A stretch of 64,000 bases of DNA from Ficedula albicollis (taxonomy: Eukaryota > Chordata > Aves > Passeriformes > Muscicapidae): the NCBI RefSeq assembly GCF_000247815.1, contig NC_021676.1, forward strand, positions 8,183,092-8,247,091, in the 5' to 3' direction. Made by a program: the position numbers and the translations under genes. The notes beneath the pieces are model-generated. The model had not been told where the DNA came from, searched no databases, and worked only from the letters and a program-made list of their open reading frames with translations. Positions 1 through 13,783 of this stretch are shown here, one piece after another; the first letter of the stretch is position 1, and each line of letters opens with the position of its first letter.

Positions 1-792
1 AAGTTTAAATTTTCATTATATAAGTCAGAATGATGATAATTTGCTGGCATTTTTTTATTCTTATTTTCCCAAAAGGTTGAATTTGGGGTAGTTGGTGGGG
101 GAAGTTGTTTAGGTTTTGTGAATTTTGTTGCTGATGGTGGTTTTGCTTTTTTGTGTGTGTGTTTTAATTGAAACATGTGTGAGAAGCTGGCAGGGTTCAG
201 AGTGTAGGGTGCATGTGGATGGTTCAGCTTGGAGATAAGGAGATGGAGCAGAAATTTCCACCTTTACCTACCTGAAGTGTGGGGCATAAGGAAAGAGAAG
301 CAAGGTTCATCTGGAAGGTACAAACTGAGGAGCCACCTCTATGAATTGAGCAGGTATTTGTGTGCTATGCAGTGGCTCTAGTCCTTCCAGCATGACTTAC
401 AAAGCATCAGGAATGACAAATTGTCTGTGTGCCAAAGGCAGCGGGGAGGAGGATGTGCTGGGTGTGCTGCTCACAGCCAGACTGTGCTGGGGACAGGGCA
501 CTTGTGGTCTGTGAGCTTCTCCGCCTCAGCCTGCAGAAGAGCTCCTGCAAGGACCTGGACTTTCATGGTGTCTTGCTTTCATGGCTTGTGGATCCATCCA
601 AGGAAACATCAGCCAAACTTCTGGAAACTGAAGTGACAAATGGTATTTTTTGCTTCTTCTCTTTAAAATGTCCTTCTTTAAAACTCTAAGCAGCTGCAGT
701 CTCCTTGCCCAAGCAACTTAATTGTCAATTCTCTGGTGAGCCAAGCTGTCCTCTTTAGGTCATTGCAATGGGGAAACAGCTTTGTCAGAGCA
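1..792. other. Non-coding sequence, T-rich at the left edge
   Basis: No gene is recognised. The first 180 bases are T- and G-rich low-complexity sequence. ORFs at 421-689 are short, overlap each other in different frames and show no family motif. A possible small exon (759-805, acceptor ending at 758, donor CAG|GTGAGT at 806) is noted under findings. Confidence 0.6.
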
Positions 793-906
793 TCATCCCT
801 CCCAGGTGAGTGCCATTGACAGCTCAGAAAGGGAACAGGCTTTGTCTCATCCCTCCCAGGTGAGTGCCATGGCATTGACAGCTCAGAAAGGGAACAGGCT
901 TTGTTA
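793..906. repeat. Two-copy tandem duplication, about 54 bp
   Basis: Copy 1 is 793-846 and copy 2 is 847-906. Copy 2 differs mainly by a 5-base insertion (GGCAT) after the shared GTGCCAT, plus the last base. Each copy carries a perfect consensus-like splice donor, CAG|GTGAGTG. The direct orientation and lack of spacer are read straight from the sequence. Confidence 0.9.
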
Positions 907-3900
907 GTGCAGCTGTGTGTGCATCACTGCACTTCCCACTGCCCTGACACTGATTTACCAGGGGTTTCTCTGGCACCTGGGAGTTAATGCATATGGAGCT
1001 GGAAATTGGAAGATACCACAAACTGTATTTGCTCCCAGAACTCTCCTTTGGCTGATTTGCTCCCTTCTCCCTTCAAGTATACATTAACTTTTGCTATCAG
1101 ATATACATCAAAGCCTGTGTGTTGTTACCACTCACAAATATTCTCTATCATTATTAAACAAATGAGATGCAATTGCTGGTTGCAGTTAGTGAGAGTTGCC
1201 TAGCTGGAGAGAAAGCAGGGGGGAAAGACTAGAAGTCTCTCCTCTTTTTGTGTCTTGGTTGCTGTGCTAGGGACAGTGGATAATTAGGACATGGATTTCC
1301 TTGACATCCCATCTCAGACCGTGCTGTCAGAAAGCACACATCTCCCTTGGGGTCTGCAGCAGAAGTAGGAACAGAGGCTCTGCAGCAGGCTGGCTCTCTG
1401 CTCCCTGCCCAGGTGACTTTGACCTTTTACTTGATGTTTTCAAGTTGTGATACTGCTTGTCTGCAGGGCTGGGTCTGGTCCTGGAACTGAGGATATGCTG
1501 GGGAGCCAGAGCTGTGCCACTTTTCCATGAGGGAGCAGAGTGCAGGGCATTTAAAATGACTTTCAGAGATACTGCCTCTGTATCAGTGCCTGCTGCCTCA
1601 GCAAGGGGCTGCAGATGCCTTAAATCAATATATTATGATTTCACCCCAACTGTGTCATTTTGACTTTCCACGTGTTTCTGCACAACCAATTATATGCATA
1701 TATATATGAATAAATTCAACTCCCTAGGCTGTTGCTGGGAGCTTAAGCTACTTGGAAATCCTATTTTCAGAAAGAAACAACACAGGAACAAGAAAATTCA
1801 GATGCTGAGATCTGTTCTGTGTGCTTCCAAGGATCAGGAGTGTTGGCTCCTACAGAAACAGTTCTGGGGGGCTCTAGGGTGGCACTGCTTATGCAAACCT
1901 ACTAAACAAGTTTCTCCCTCACTGATTTTCTCCAGTGAGGAAGTGCTGCAGGCTTCTTTCCTGCTCTTGGAAGAATCAGCTGCTGAGAATGGCTGCTGCC
2001 TCCAGCCCCTGCTGTTTGTTCAGAAGGCTGAAAGAGACCTGTGAGGAGGAGGAGGAGGATGCACATGCTTGTCTTTCTTCCTTTCTGTGTTGGTGCATTT
2101 GGGTTTTGCAGCAGCCCTTCTGGGTTCCAGGATTGCAGGGGAATGGACAAGTGCTGCAATCTCTTAGTAAAGCCCCTCTGGATGCTGTGTAACTCTCCGT
2201 AGAGAAGTGAAATACTTGCAGGTGCCTTTAAAATGCTAAAGGCACCAAGTATTTGTGGTGTTGACCTCCCATGATGATGTGGTTTGACACTGGCCAAATG
2301 CCAGGCATCCATGAAAGCCTTTTGCTCACCCTCTCCTGCTACTGTTGGGCAGAGGAGAGGGAAAACAAAATTGGGCAGAGGAGAGGAAAACAAAATTAAC
2401 AAAGGGTTCATGAGCTGAGATGAAGACAGGGAGAAAACATTCTAAGGGCAAAACAGGTTCAGATTTAAAGGTGTAGGTTAGATTTATTATTAACAGAGTC
2501 AGAGGAGGATAATAAGAAGCACAATAAACCTTTAAAATACCTTCCCCCCACCCACCCTCTTCCCAGGGGTGCCTTGCCACCCCTGGAAAAAGCTGCCTGT
2601 GTGCTGTGTGCTGTTAAATATGTCATCACAGAGGCATTGCCAACCTCTCTAACTGGGCCAGCAGCACATCCATCTTCAGAGCCACCAGAGATTGGCTCTG
2701 TTGGACATGGTCTAAACTTCCAGCAACTCATCACAGAAGTCACCTCTGTTGTCCCCCTGCTACCAAAAACCAGGCTGTGCCAAATCAACACACGTGATTT
2801 TGTAAAAAATACTTTGTGCTATTCCAACGTGCAGAGAAATACCAGGTTCCTCATGACAGAGCAGCCCTGCTGCATCCAGGCTGCTGCCTGCTGAAAGGAA
2901 CCTCTGTGTTTGGAGGTTCCCTGGCAACCAAGGTGGCATATCTGGTCCCCTTTTCTTTTTAATATTAATAATTTAGCTTTGTATTTAAAGGGGACATGCT
3001 GGGAAATGCACAATGTGAGGCATTAGTGGGTCAGTCAGGGGGATTTATTTGCTTGCTGTAGTGGCAGGGGGCTCAGTCTGCAGGCACAGTGAGGTTTCTC
3101 CAGTTTCTTTCAAGATGGGTCAGAGTTAAGCCCTGGGTTTCTCTGGCATTTGGGGACTGGGGACCTCCAGCACTGGCTGGGCTAGCAGGTGGTTTTGTGC
3201 TTACAGCCCATGCAGTGAGAAGTCAGGCATCTGTACAGATTTTGGAGGGATGGGGATACAGCAAAGATCCTGCGTTGCCTCTGGGCACGTTTGCAATCCG
3301 TGACTGGCAGAAATCCCGTGGGACTAAATTCTCACTTTTTCAGTGGAGAACAACCCCACTGCAGAGGAGGTAATGCTGTGCCTCCATCCCTCCTTCACTT
3401 TCTGCTGACTCAGTCATGCCAGATTGTCTCCCCATTTCCAGGCAAAGGGCACAAAAAGCAAATTTGCAGCTACTGTGGGGACAAGCCAAGCCTGCAGCAA
3501 TGCAGATTTACCAGTCAGGGTGGCAGGGCAGCTCCCAAACCCCTGAGTCTGTTAGAAGAGGCTCTCCATGTCCTCAGGAGGATCCATAATCATGGGGAAG
3601 ACTTTGCTGGTGGAAGCCCAGCTTCTCAGTGGACTGATGTCTCTGAGTTTTGCAGCTTGTTCCCCTTCTCCCCTTGTCAGGACAACCATAGCCTCGACTG
3701 CTTGTTATGAGGAGTGTGTGAGTGACCACACAACCAGAAAAAGGCAATTTGGGATGCTGTTATTCAGACAGCACTGTGTGAACTCAGGAAATTGGACCAT
3801 GGGGTGAGAAAGCAAAGCTCTTGCTCAGTGGGAAGCAATGGGGAATACAGCTCAAGGAAAGAAGAAAAACAGGTAAAGAGTCTGTTATTTCCTGGTGCTG

Positions 3901-6900
3901 AATTCCTACTGAAGGAGCAGAGCTGAGAGCATGCAAAGTGGTCATAAACAGGTGCAAAAACATTCCAGTTCATTGCTTTTCTGGAAACTGCCTAATTCAC
4001 TAATGACATGAGGGTAGGGGAAAACACTCTGCCTTTCCCAAAGCTGAGATGGGTTTTGTGATACTTGATTGTAATTTTCAGCTGCTCTAAATATTAGTGA
4101 TATTTGGAGGTAAGATGGTAACATTTTTCAATAGAGGGATTTTAGACAGCAAACTGTAAAAAATAGCATATTATTAACTTGGGACGAATATGAATTGACA
4201 ATCAGATAAAATTTGCCAAACCTTGGAATTTTTGAGCATTGCTAAAACGTATGCAAGCTGGAAGCACCCTTGAGAATTGCAGTTATGGTGCCACCCACCC
4301 CTTTTGGAAAACCTGTGTGTGCCTGGGTGTTGACAGCAGCTCAGTAGAGGAAGAAATTGACATTTTGATGCTGCACTGACATCTGAGGAAGAAATGAAAC
4401 AGGGTGCTGAAGGTGCCCAAGGGCAGGGAAAGCAGGAGAAATGCAAAGTGTGCTGGGCTACATGTGCTGGTGTCTGTAGGTGCCTTGCTGCACTTTTTCC
4501 TTCTAATCAAGGCTGTTGTTGGTTTGCTTCAGGCTGGGATTGGGGGTTTGTGTTATATGAAGAGGAAAGTCAACTTCTCTCGATTATAGCATATAATGTG
4601 AGTGGAGAATATACAAGGTCACACAGGGGCACTGCAGCAGAAACCAGAATAAATCTGTGGTCTCCTCAATCCCAGCACTACTCCCAACAGCAAGGAATGG
4701 TGGGGGAAAGGGCACAGAGAGATTTTCAAGTCAAATGAGATTATCCAGATGCTTATGCACTGGGCTCATAGCAGGAAGAGTTTCTACACCTCCAGTATAA
4801 CCAGTGTGAAGCTCAAAGGAGCAGCAGCCTGGGCCATCTCCCTTTTTTACTGTGCTGAACAGCAGTAAAAACCTCACAGCAGCAAAGGGATTTGCATGAT
4901 GAAACTTTAAACATCTCCAATCCTTCACCTGGAGGGGTATACAGGATTATAATGAGATCTAAGTTCAAAAAATCCAGTTTATACTTAAGTTTAATTTTTA
5001 ATTAAAATGTGCTTTTCAGATTTCTACTGATAACTCTCAGGTGGATCATGAAACCCTGGAAAAGGCACTAATTTTGAGCACTTTTATATTTGTTAATCAT
5101 GCTGACAAATTCTCCCAAGCTGTTATTGAATGGGTTCATAAAAGTAACCACCTACACAAATGTGGGCTCTAAATCTCATCTGCTGGAGAGACTGGAAAAA
5201 ATATTCCTGATCTGAATGGGAACAGCATTGGGCAGGTAGAGGGACTGCTGCTCAGGGAAGCACATTGCTCAATGCCTGCTCACAGGTAATGATTTTGCTG
5301 CCAGGGCTTTTTGGATTAGATGTATGAAATCAATCAATTTATGTGATGCTGGCAAGAATTTTAGTCTGAATATGGTCACCCAAAAGGGATTTTGCTATGT
5401 CTTGTTCTGTGGGTTTTCAGAGGTGCCTTCTAGAGGTATGAATTTACTGGTCTGTGCTGTCTGCACAAACTGCATCATCTCTGGTGGGAAGGTTTGCAGG
5501 CAAAGCAATCCCAGCAAACTGCCTCTGATGGTGGCTGGCAGAGGTAGTAAGCAGATGAGGTAAAGCAGTTAAGGATAGACTCATTTTCCTCCACTACTTG
5601 TAAATTCATGCCAACATCCTGTGAGGATCTCACACGATCTCAGTTCATGAGCTCACATGGCATTAATCACAGAGCCTTTCACTGTGTCACCAATACATAT
5701 TTATATGTATATATGTACAACAGCCCCCTTAATCAGCCATAATTCCATAGGAAACCAGAGCCTGCCTATTCAAGACAGTGGATATATTCTTTTTCTGTCT
5801 CGAGAACTGCAGAGAAGACTATTGGAAGATCTGTAGGAGACAGTACTCCTGTGGAGGAGCAGATATTTATCCTCAGAGAAGCTGCCCCCAAATTGTCTTA
5901 ATTAACTGGCAAAAATAACCTACTCAGTTACTCTCTCATCATTGCATTTCAGGAGGATTTCATTAATCTGTGATGGGAGGCTCTAAACACGACACGATTA
6001 TCAAGACAGAAATAATATCATATTTCAAATAATGTCCATTACACTTCTGAATGTAAAATCTTAAGCTGCTGAGAGGTAAGGAACATGTGCCAATTATGCA
6101 GTGAATCTCTTTGCTACTGGAAAGATTTTCTTGTTGGGCTTGAGAGAGGAAATGTTTGTTTAGCTCCTTTGACCTGCAGGTGCTGAGTTGCCTTCAAGTG
6201 GGAATAGCCATTTCTAGTTGCTTTAGAATTTCAAGAAGCATTTGATCCAGAAAGGTACTAGAGATAAATTCTCTGTGTTTCAAAGTGGAGGTAATGCAGC
6301 ACATGCAGTAGGAGACTCCACTGTTGCTCCCTGAAGGATTGGGCAAGGCTATCAGAACATCATAGAGGAATTTGAGAACAGGCATTGAAATGTATTTGTT
6401 CTGTCACTTTTGAGGAATATTTGATGAAGCTTGTTTGATTTGATTGTTTCATTACTGTGTGAGCTCGTTTATCTGATTATGGTATTGGCCACTGTCTCAT
6501 TGTATTGAATTTTAATAGTCCCAAGATTAATTAGATGTGCATAAAGAGCAGCTGTGAGAGATGTGAACCTTTTGTTCTGGATTTTTTGTTCTACTGTTTT
6601 GAGAAGAAAGAGATGAGAGATAACTGAGTGCAATCAAAGTGCAGTCATGCTCTTGATTAACAACACAATTAGTTTAAAATCTGAAAGTTTTGGAGGGAAT
6701 ATCTGCACTTGATATTAGGGTTCTGAACTGACTAGAGAGAAAGACCATATTTGGATTTTGCTTTATTATTTATAAACATGATTGACTATTTTAATAATGA
6801 AACTTGTCTTTTTTTTTCAATAGGAAAAGTCAGTTAATAATCAATGAAAAGACAAACGAGGAAGGTATGTTGGGTTTACTGCTGTTACATTAACCCCAAA

Positions 6901-7962
6901 AGGGAAAGTTTGGTCCCCACTCACAGCTGTTTTGCATCTGGGTTTGCTCTAGTTCTTTTAAGGTGCACTCAGTTCAATGTATGTGCATCCAGTTTGATGT
7001 TTCATGGAGATGCAGACAGAAAAGGACTTTTTTTTTTTTTTTTTCTGAGGATTAGGACCTTCTCTTTGAAAAATTCAACATAGGTGGGCACTTTCAATAG
7101 AAGCAGATAGAGCAGGGGTGGTGCAGGCAGGAGAGTACAGACCTGGGGTGGAAGTGGCTGGGGATGTAAGGGAGGCAGTTGTCTTTTCAGATAAGGGTTA
7201 AAATGTATACCTTTTCTTTTTTTTTCAAAAAGCCTATTGTTTTTCTTATTTAGCTGTTAAAATAATGAAAAAAAAATCTCCCAGGCTAAAACTGGTAAGA
7301 AAATAATGAGGTTTTAATGAAGATTTTTCTGATAAATCCTCTTACTTTAATGAAAACTTTATTACCAATTAACATTTGAAAAGACCTGTTTTCACATTCT
7401 ATACAGTATGTATAAAAAATGAAACAACAAAAGAAAAAGAGCATTTTGATGACTATTATTTGTGAATACTCTGTTTACTTTCCAAAGATAACACACAGGA
7501 TAGAGAACTGCAAGTGATCTCTTATTTACATTTTATGTAATTATATGCTTTTACTTTCAGCTTTAAACAGAATAACCCTAAAAAAGTCCTTTAAGCCTGT
7601 GGGATGGCACAAACATGATAGCATCAAATTTTTATGAGCTCACAAAATATGTGTTTGCTGTTCTAGAAGTTTATGCTTCCAGATTTATGTGTCTCCATTC
7701 CAAAATATATCCTTTATAAACTCTGAATTCTGTTGGTGCAAGTTTGCAGGGCTTTCATTACAACCACCTGCCAGTTTTAACTTACCAAATTCCACTTAGC
7801 AGCACTGCTGAGAATCATAAAAAATAGTAGACTAGAAAGTTAGCAAACTTATTTTGTCGTGCAAGAGAAGCTATTATTTTCAACATCTGGAGAAAATCTG
7901 TGTCGGCTATAATTACTTCCTCAAAAATGTTGATAGCTTTTTAAAATTAAAAGTAGTTTGAT
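907..7962. other. Intergenic or intronic DNA, no recognised gene
   Basis: No coding gene, RNA gene or transposon is recognised in these 7 kb. ORFs are all under 170 codons and overlap others on both strands, as expected by chance. Present are a 26/25-bp direct duplication at 2345-2396, TA-rich patches near 1695 and 5700, and a run of T at about 7028-7044. The stretch 6000-7930 is strongly AT-rich with few CpG. Confidence 0.6.
2345..2396. repeat. Short tandem duplication, 26 bp
   Basis: TTGGGCAGAGGAGAGG followed by AAAACAAAA occurs twice in direct succession (2345-2370 and 2371-2396). The copies differ by one G in the G run. Confidence 0.85.
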
Positions 7963-8012
<50 letters not shown>

Positions 8013-8013
8013 G
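7963..8013. repeat. (TTG)17 microsatellite
   Basis: Seventeen uninterrupted TTG triplets, ending at a C that breaks the array (TTGCTG). Translated it gives poly-Cys on the plus strand or poly-Asn on the minus strand, so ORFs across it are not genes. A perfect array of this length is probably polymorphic. Confidence 0.95.
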
Positions 8014-8309
8014 CTGTGCCCATAAATCCCAAGGGTTTTTTTGTGGGACAGATCCACCCTTTTCCAGCAGGGACTTGGGGAGGAGAGGAGCGAGGATTTG
8101 GGCTCAGGAAAAGGCACGCCAGTTTGATTCTGCTCTGATGTTGTTGACGCTTTGTTTTGAAGCCTTTTCTCTACCCCAGTGTGCTGAAGCACAACACAGA
8201 GGACTTGTCCTGTTCATGCTGGATGTCTGATAATTAGAAATTAGCCGTGCTTGCATCTATTTCTTGGTGGGCTCATAAAAATTCCTGTTAGCTCTGAACA
8301 GCCCCTCAG

Positions 8310-8446
8310 TATGCAGATATTCCTCAGTGCACCATCTGCTCAGGGCTTGAGGACATCTGCAAGTTACCTTTCTGTGGCAAGGATATCTGTGAGCTGAGTG
8401 TCTGCAGCATCCCTAACTGGCTGAAACATTTCAAAGCCGACTACTG
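8310..8446 (+). other. Possible Cys-rich exon (weak candidate)
   Basis: An open frame after an in-frame TGA has a possible acceptor CCCCTCAG| ending at 8309 and a good donor CTG|GTGAGA starting at 8447. The frame holds six cysteines with spacings of 3, 7, 5, 5 and 5 residues, and ends in a stop that would be removed by splicing at 8446. An alternative acceptor ends at 8327. No protein family is recognised. The polypyrimidine tract is poor, so chance is likely. Confidence 0.15.
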
Positions 8447-11400
8447 GTGAGAATGCAAAGGGGATTCTTGCACAAAATGAATGTGTGCTATGAAATAAAT
8501 TACTGGGACAGACTTGCAACTGTTTACCTTCTGTTCAGCTTGTTGCTACTGAATTAATTTTGTAAACATGGTAATTTCATTCGCTAAAACTAATCTATGC
8601 ATGGGATGTGTTTTTAGAGCTTTAAATCATCTGAGAACACTTACTTTTCTTAATTTATCACCTGCTTTCTAAAAATTTTAATTTGTAGTTTTTCTACAGT
8701 GCAATCAAAAACTTATTATTGAAGAGGCTGTCACTCAAAACTTCCTCCTTCCCTCTTGTGATGTGCAAGATGAGTTCTCTGTCAAATGTGCTAGTGTAAT
8801 TCACTGGGACCAATCCTGTCCCAGATCTGATTCTGCTTCCACAGCTGTAAAGCCTGAGATATTCCTCTGAATATTCACTGCAAATTATCTGATCAGCTGT
8901 TATCCAGCCTCCTGTTAGCAGAACCAGAATGTAACAACTGTTGGGTGGATTTACAGTTGGCTGCTAAATAGCCTCCTTTTAAAATTGTTGTCCTTAAAAA
9001 GTGTGGTCATGTAATGCAGGAGCAGAGCTGAGCTGAGGATGCCCTGTCCATAAGGCTCTGAAAGGCCCCTCTTATGCTTCCCTTTCATCAGGCAGAGAGA
9101 GCAGATCATTTGAGCTCTGTAATCTCTTGCTGTTGATAGCTGACCTAATTTCTGAGTGCAGAAATGGCTTAGTAGCAATCCCATCTCTTTGATAAAGGAG
9201 GTGAATAGAAGTGGTGTGTTGTTGAATGGCCTCTGCCAGGAAGGTCGGTGAGTTCTTAAGGGAAAATGTTTGATAGATGCTACTAAATGTATAAAACTTC
9301 TGCCTATTGCTTATTGACAGATTCTAAAATGGAATTATTTTCTCTTAAGCTGGAAGGTCATTTCCAATACGAGTCTTGGCACTAAACTCAAATTGAATGC
9401 CAAGAGTGGAATCGAAAATGTTGAAAATCTTCATATGCTGCGCTAACAAAAAACAAACCAATAAAGGGAGCACATTTAACAAAGCTCACAAATGTCAGAA
9501 TACAACTTCAGGACATATCCACATCCATGACTAAGACTTTACTCTGTGCATGCTCATATTGCACAGCTGATAGACAGAGAGGCACATTGAGCCTCACTGA
9601 CATCCTTTATCTATTTAAAGTAATTGCTTCCAATACATTGCATAGGAAAGTAAAGTGGATGTATAATTAGACATATCCCTTGGTGGAAAGTCAGTCTATA
9701 GGCTTGGATGTCTCTTTATTTTTAACATCCCCAATGCCATCTGGAGGTTATTCTAACCCCCAAAAGTAAGACAGTTCTAAAGCAGCTTCAACGGGGCTGG
9801 GCCCTGAGGTTCAATTATCATGCCTGGTGTCATGTCATAACTCATTAATTTTCAGAAATATAAATTTTTAATGCAATACAGCAGGCATAAATATTTTTGC
9901 CATTTGATGGGGGAGGGATTAGAAGACAATGGGAGCAGAGCTGTACTTGGAGGGGCCTTTTTGGACACAGGGGTAAGATGCCTGCTCATTAAGGGAGCAG
10001 CCAATGGCTGGCCATGGCTGATTGCATTGCCTTGTGTCTCTGGGAGGTATTTTTCTCCGATTCTACAAGCTGTAAAAATAGCCCCCATGAGCCTGGGTTC
10101 AGACTTCTGCCGCATTTGCACATTCCATCAGCGAAATAAGAAATTTGCTATTACAGTACAGAAGGTAAAATGGGGTAATGCATTTTGCCTCAGTGTATGT
10201 GTATACACTTCTAGAGCATGCCCTGCAAAGTTTTCAGTGGCTTTCTCTCTGTGTCTATTCTACTGCCCCTAAACATCCTCTTATCCTGCTACCCATTCCA
10301 GGGATGCTACATTGAGTTTTACTGTGTTGGTTTGGGAAGTCCCAAGAGACATTTGGACATTCCCTGTTTCTTGACTCTGTCCCTGATATCTCCACAAAGA
10401 TGTAGTCTCCTTTTCCCCTGCTTCTGCAGCTCCCTGTAGATGCTCAGTGCACTCAGCAGTAATGGACATGGGACAGATGGCCTGAGGGACAGTCCAGTGC
10501 ATGTCACCCCAGGGTCTGTACTCGGCCTTCCTGCCCCTTGTGCTTCATGGATGGTGTTTATAGCAAAGAGCCTTTAGAGCTGCAGCGTTCATGGGTCAGC
10601 TCACCTTCCTTTCCAATGAGACTGGTGACTTGGAAAGGCCTTATTGAGAGTGATAATGCATTCTGGAAGATGGATGGAGAAATTCTTGCTATGCATAATA
10701 CATGTTTCCCCCCAAGGACAAAGCCTAAAGTAATTCTAGTAGGATGCCAATGATGGAGATGCGATGGAAATTCCCACCTTGAATTCAGATCCACGGTGCC
10801 ATTGAGCAGCTGGAGACTCCTGGAAGAGGGCAGGCTGGAGTTTCCTGGTGGATGTTATGCTGAATGCTGCCAGGATGGGGTTTTGGGGCAAGGTGGCTAT
10901 CATGCAGTGCCTCAGCTGGCTGTGTGACTGGAATCAACCCTCTTGGGACCTGCAGCCTTCTGTGGTTCTGTTCAGTGGCTGCACCCAAGCTCCTCTCTGA
11001 TTTACCAAAACCTGCCTGCCTCTTATAGGCAGACTTTGAAAAAGTGAAGGGACAATCATAACCAGACAGCTGTAAAAACTTCCTAGTGAGCAATATAATA
11101 CTTGAGTAGTCTGAGGAGGTGGTTAAGGACAGATGAGACATCTCATAGGCAGGGTTCAGCTGTTCCTGCCCTAGGCAAGGAAATGTATGAGCTGGACCTG
11201 TGAGGTGCCTCCCAGCCCTGTTTCCTGTCACTCTGTAGCTCTGCCCTTTAGGCTCACATGGCACTGCTGGTGCTCCCAGGTGGCCTCTCAGCCTCAGGGC
11301 CCCTCACTCTGCTCAGCACAAGAGCACTTGAGAGCTGCATGGCACGCTCAGCCCCAGGGGTCTGCCCGGGTCAGAGATGCCTTACAAGAGTACACCAGGA

Positions 11401-13659
11401 GGTTTACTGCCAGGACTGAGCAGCCTGGTGGCCCTGTGTCCCTCAGCACAGGATTAAAAGCTGCCCTTGCAGTGCAGGGCAGGGTGAGGGGTTAGCAGAG
11501 CAGTGGGGTCTTGCAGTTCCCAGCCCACTGAAAGGCAGCGTTTGAGGACAGCAGGTGGGATGGCATCTTTCTCATCCCACACCCACAGAGCACTTTGAGG
11601 GACAAGAAGAGCACAATGAGATGCAGCACCTTTTTCAGAAAAAACTGCAGGAGCCACAAACTGGCTGCTTTTCTTTGTGTTCAGTCACCAGGATGAGCAA
11701 CTCACTCAGGCATCAGCTTTTGTCCCCAGAGTGGCTTGCCAGCCTGTGAATGGAATTGCTGATTTACTCCCACACAACAGTATGGGTTTCTGTGCCACAA
11801 AGTGTCAATAAGCACTAATTAGCCCAGTTCATGTGCAATGACTTTAGTTTGATGCCAAGGCCCATTTCCTTTGTCCTTTATAAATCCTCTTTGAGTCGCC
11901 AGGGCTCCTAGTCAGGGCTCCTGTCATCCTGCCACAGCCCCACCAAATGGAGAGTCCCTCCAAGCTCTGCCATTGATGCCTGCCATGTGGAATTAGTAAT
12001 TCCCCTTGTATCACCCCAGGTTAGAAAGCCTTTTTGCTTGTCTTCATAACTTCTATTGCAATAGAAATACTCACATTCACTGTCCCCACCACGGTGGAAA
12101 GAGAAGTTGTATTGGGTTGGTGAGAAATGCTGCACACAGGGCTGGGTTGTAATGAAAGAAAACTGCTCTTTCCAGGCTGCTTGGATTCCAGGCTTTGATT
12201 CATCATTGCTGTGCTGGAGAAAAGGCTTGTGTGCAATCTGACATCTGGCTACAAGTAGTTTCCAAACAGATCTGTGACTTGGGTCAGGAAAGCTCTTTGG
12301 TTCTTTGCTCTTTCTCTGGTGTCTGTTTTAGTGGACTTCAGGGTGCAGATGTAATTTTTTTTTTCTTGGCCATCAGCATTGCCAGCAGTAAAATAGTTCT
12401 TGATGAAAACACTGATTTGAAGCAGGCATGCTAAGACCAATGTCAGGCTGCTGCTGGCACCTAGATTCAATTTTACCTTCTATGAAATACAGATTTCATA
12501 AAATGCTCCATGACTTCTCTGAGCTGTTTCAATTACCTTAAATCAGCTTTGAAAAAATATTTCATCATCTTCAGTCAGTCAATTTTCATGACTTTTTGAC
12601 CCTTAAATCCAATCTGTTGTTTCCAAATTAGTTGGCATAGAACAAAAATACAATACTGGCAAATTAACTGCCTTATAGAAGCAGTGGGCAAAATTCCTGC
12701 TTGCAGTACAAATCTGGAGCAAATTTAGTGGCTTTATGCCAGATCTGAACTGAAAGCAAAAGGGGGCTGTTTATTTTGGTGCCAAATTATATATAAATGT
12801 TGTACAAATGGTGTCCTTGCAAAAACATCACTCTTTCTACAGACACAAATATTTACATGATGACTGTATAGCAGAGAAACTGTGGCACTAAACTTTCAGG
12901 CATTTGTACTGGAACAGCCACTTAACACACTTTGATTCGAAATGATGCTGCCCTTGTAAGTCTTTGCACCTCATTGTTTTTATGGCCAACTTGTCATTTT
13001 TGTAGATAGCTATAAATATGACCATAATGTATCTACAAGGACACAGTAATTAAATATATTATTAATTTTAAGACTGTGCAGTTTAAAGTTCTGTTCAAAC
13101 TGTAGGTGATGTGATATTACATTTCAATGCTGCTTTCATTAAAGATATTACAAGGAAAAAATCACTGAAAAGCCTCTGGCTACCTATTGGGAGAGGGGGT
13201 GTGAATTTTATTGTCCATCTAATTACTTGGCTGAAGACTCTGAGATTTAAAATCCCATTTCCCACCCCAGTAAGGATGTTAGATATTGTTTTCTGGCCCA
13301 AATCCAAGCCAAAGAGTGAGTTTCTGCATACCAACATGCCCCTGCTGCTACAGCTGAATGTACTTCTTGCTGGTTTGTCCTGAAAGTGTGGTGCAGTGTT
13401 GCTTTTGCTGTCTGCTCCAAAGGTGGGTGATGTGATAGAGTAACTGAGCAATATAATAAATGATGTTTTTCCAGTCCTCAGAGCCTCTGCCAGGGAGCCC
13501 TGGTAGGTGCAGATTGGTAGCCTGAGGGTCTATAACTCCCCCAAGCCATTACTAAACTTTTGTGGTCACTGGGGGCCAAAGTGAACCCGATGTGCAAAAG
13601 TGGGATGCAGCTCAGAGCTGGATGTGAGCTTCTGTATTGTCCAACAAATTCCAAAATCC
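8447..13659. other. Non-coding DNA, no recognised gene
   Basis: Nothing recognisable as a gene. A 133-codon plus-strand ORF at 9871-10272 overlaps a minus-strand ORF at 9852-10121 and has no visible domain. The AT-rich block 12480-13140 has long non-repetitive sequence with few CpG and looks like it could be a conserved non-coding element, but that is only an impression without an alignment. Confidence 0.55.
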
Positions 13660-13783
13660 CCTGTAAGAGCTCTGTATGATGGAAAATGCATGATGCAGGC
13701 AAAGCCCTCGAAGTATTACTACCTGTAAAAGCTCTGTATGACGGAAAATGCATGATGCAGGCAAAGCCCTCGAAGTATTACTG
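13660..13783. repeat. Two-copy tandem duplication, 62 bp
   Basis: Copies 13660-13721 and 13722-13783 lie directly head to tail and differ at only a few positions (for example AAGAGC/AAAAGC and GATGG/GACGG). Having both transitions and perfect stretches suggests a real, slightly aged duplication more than a simple assembly stutter. Confidence 0.9.

Noticed and set aside
4082..4109. 28-bp gap between TTTTCAG and GAG|GTAAGA
   Set aside because: Very short, open in one frame only, and such pairs are expected by chance.
7947..8230. Poly-Cys and poly-Asn ORFs
   Set aside because: They come from the (TTG)17 microsatellite.
9871..10272. 133-codon plus-strand ORF
   Set aside because: No domain, an overlapping minus ORF, and a length reachable by chance in this window.
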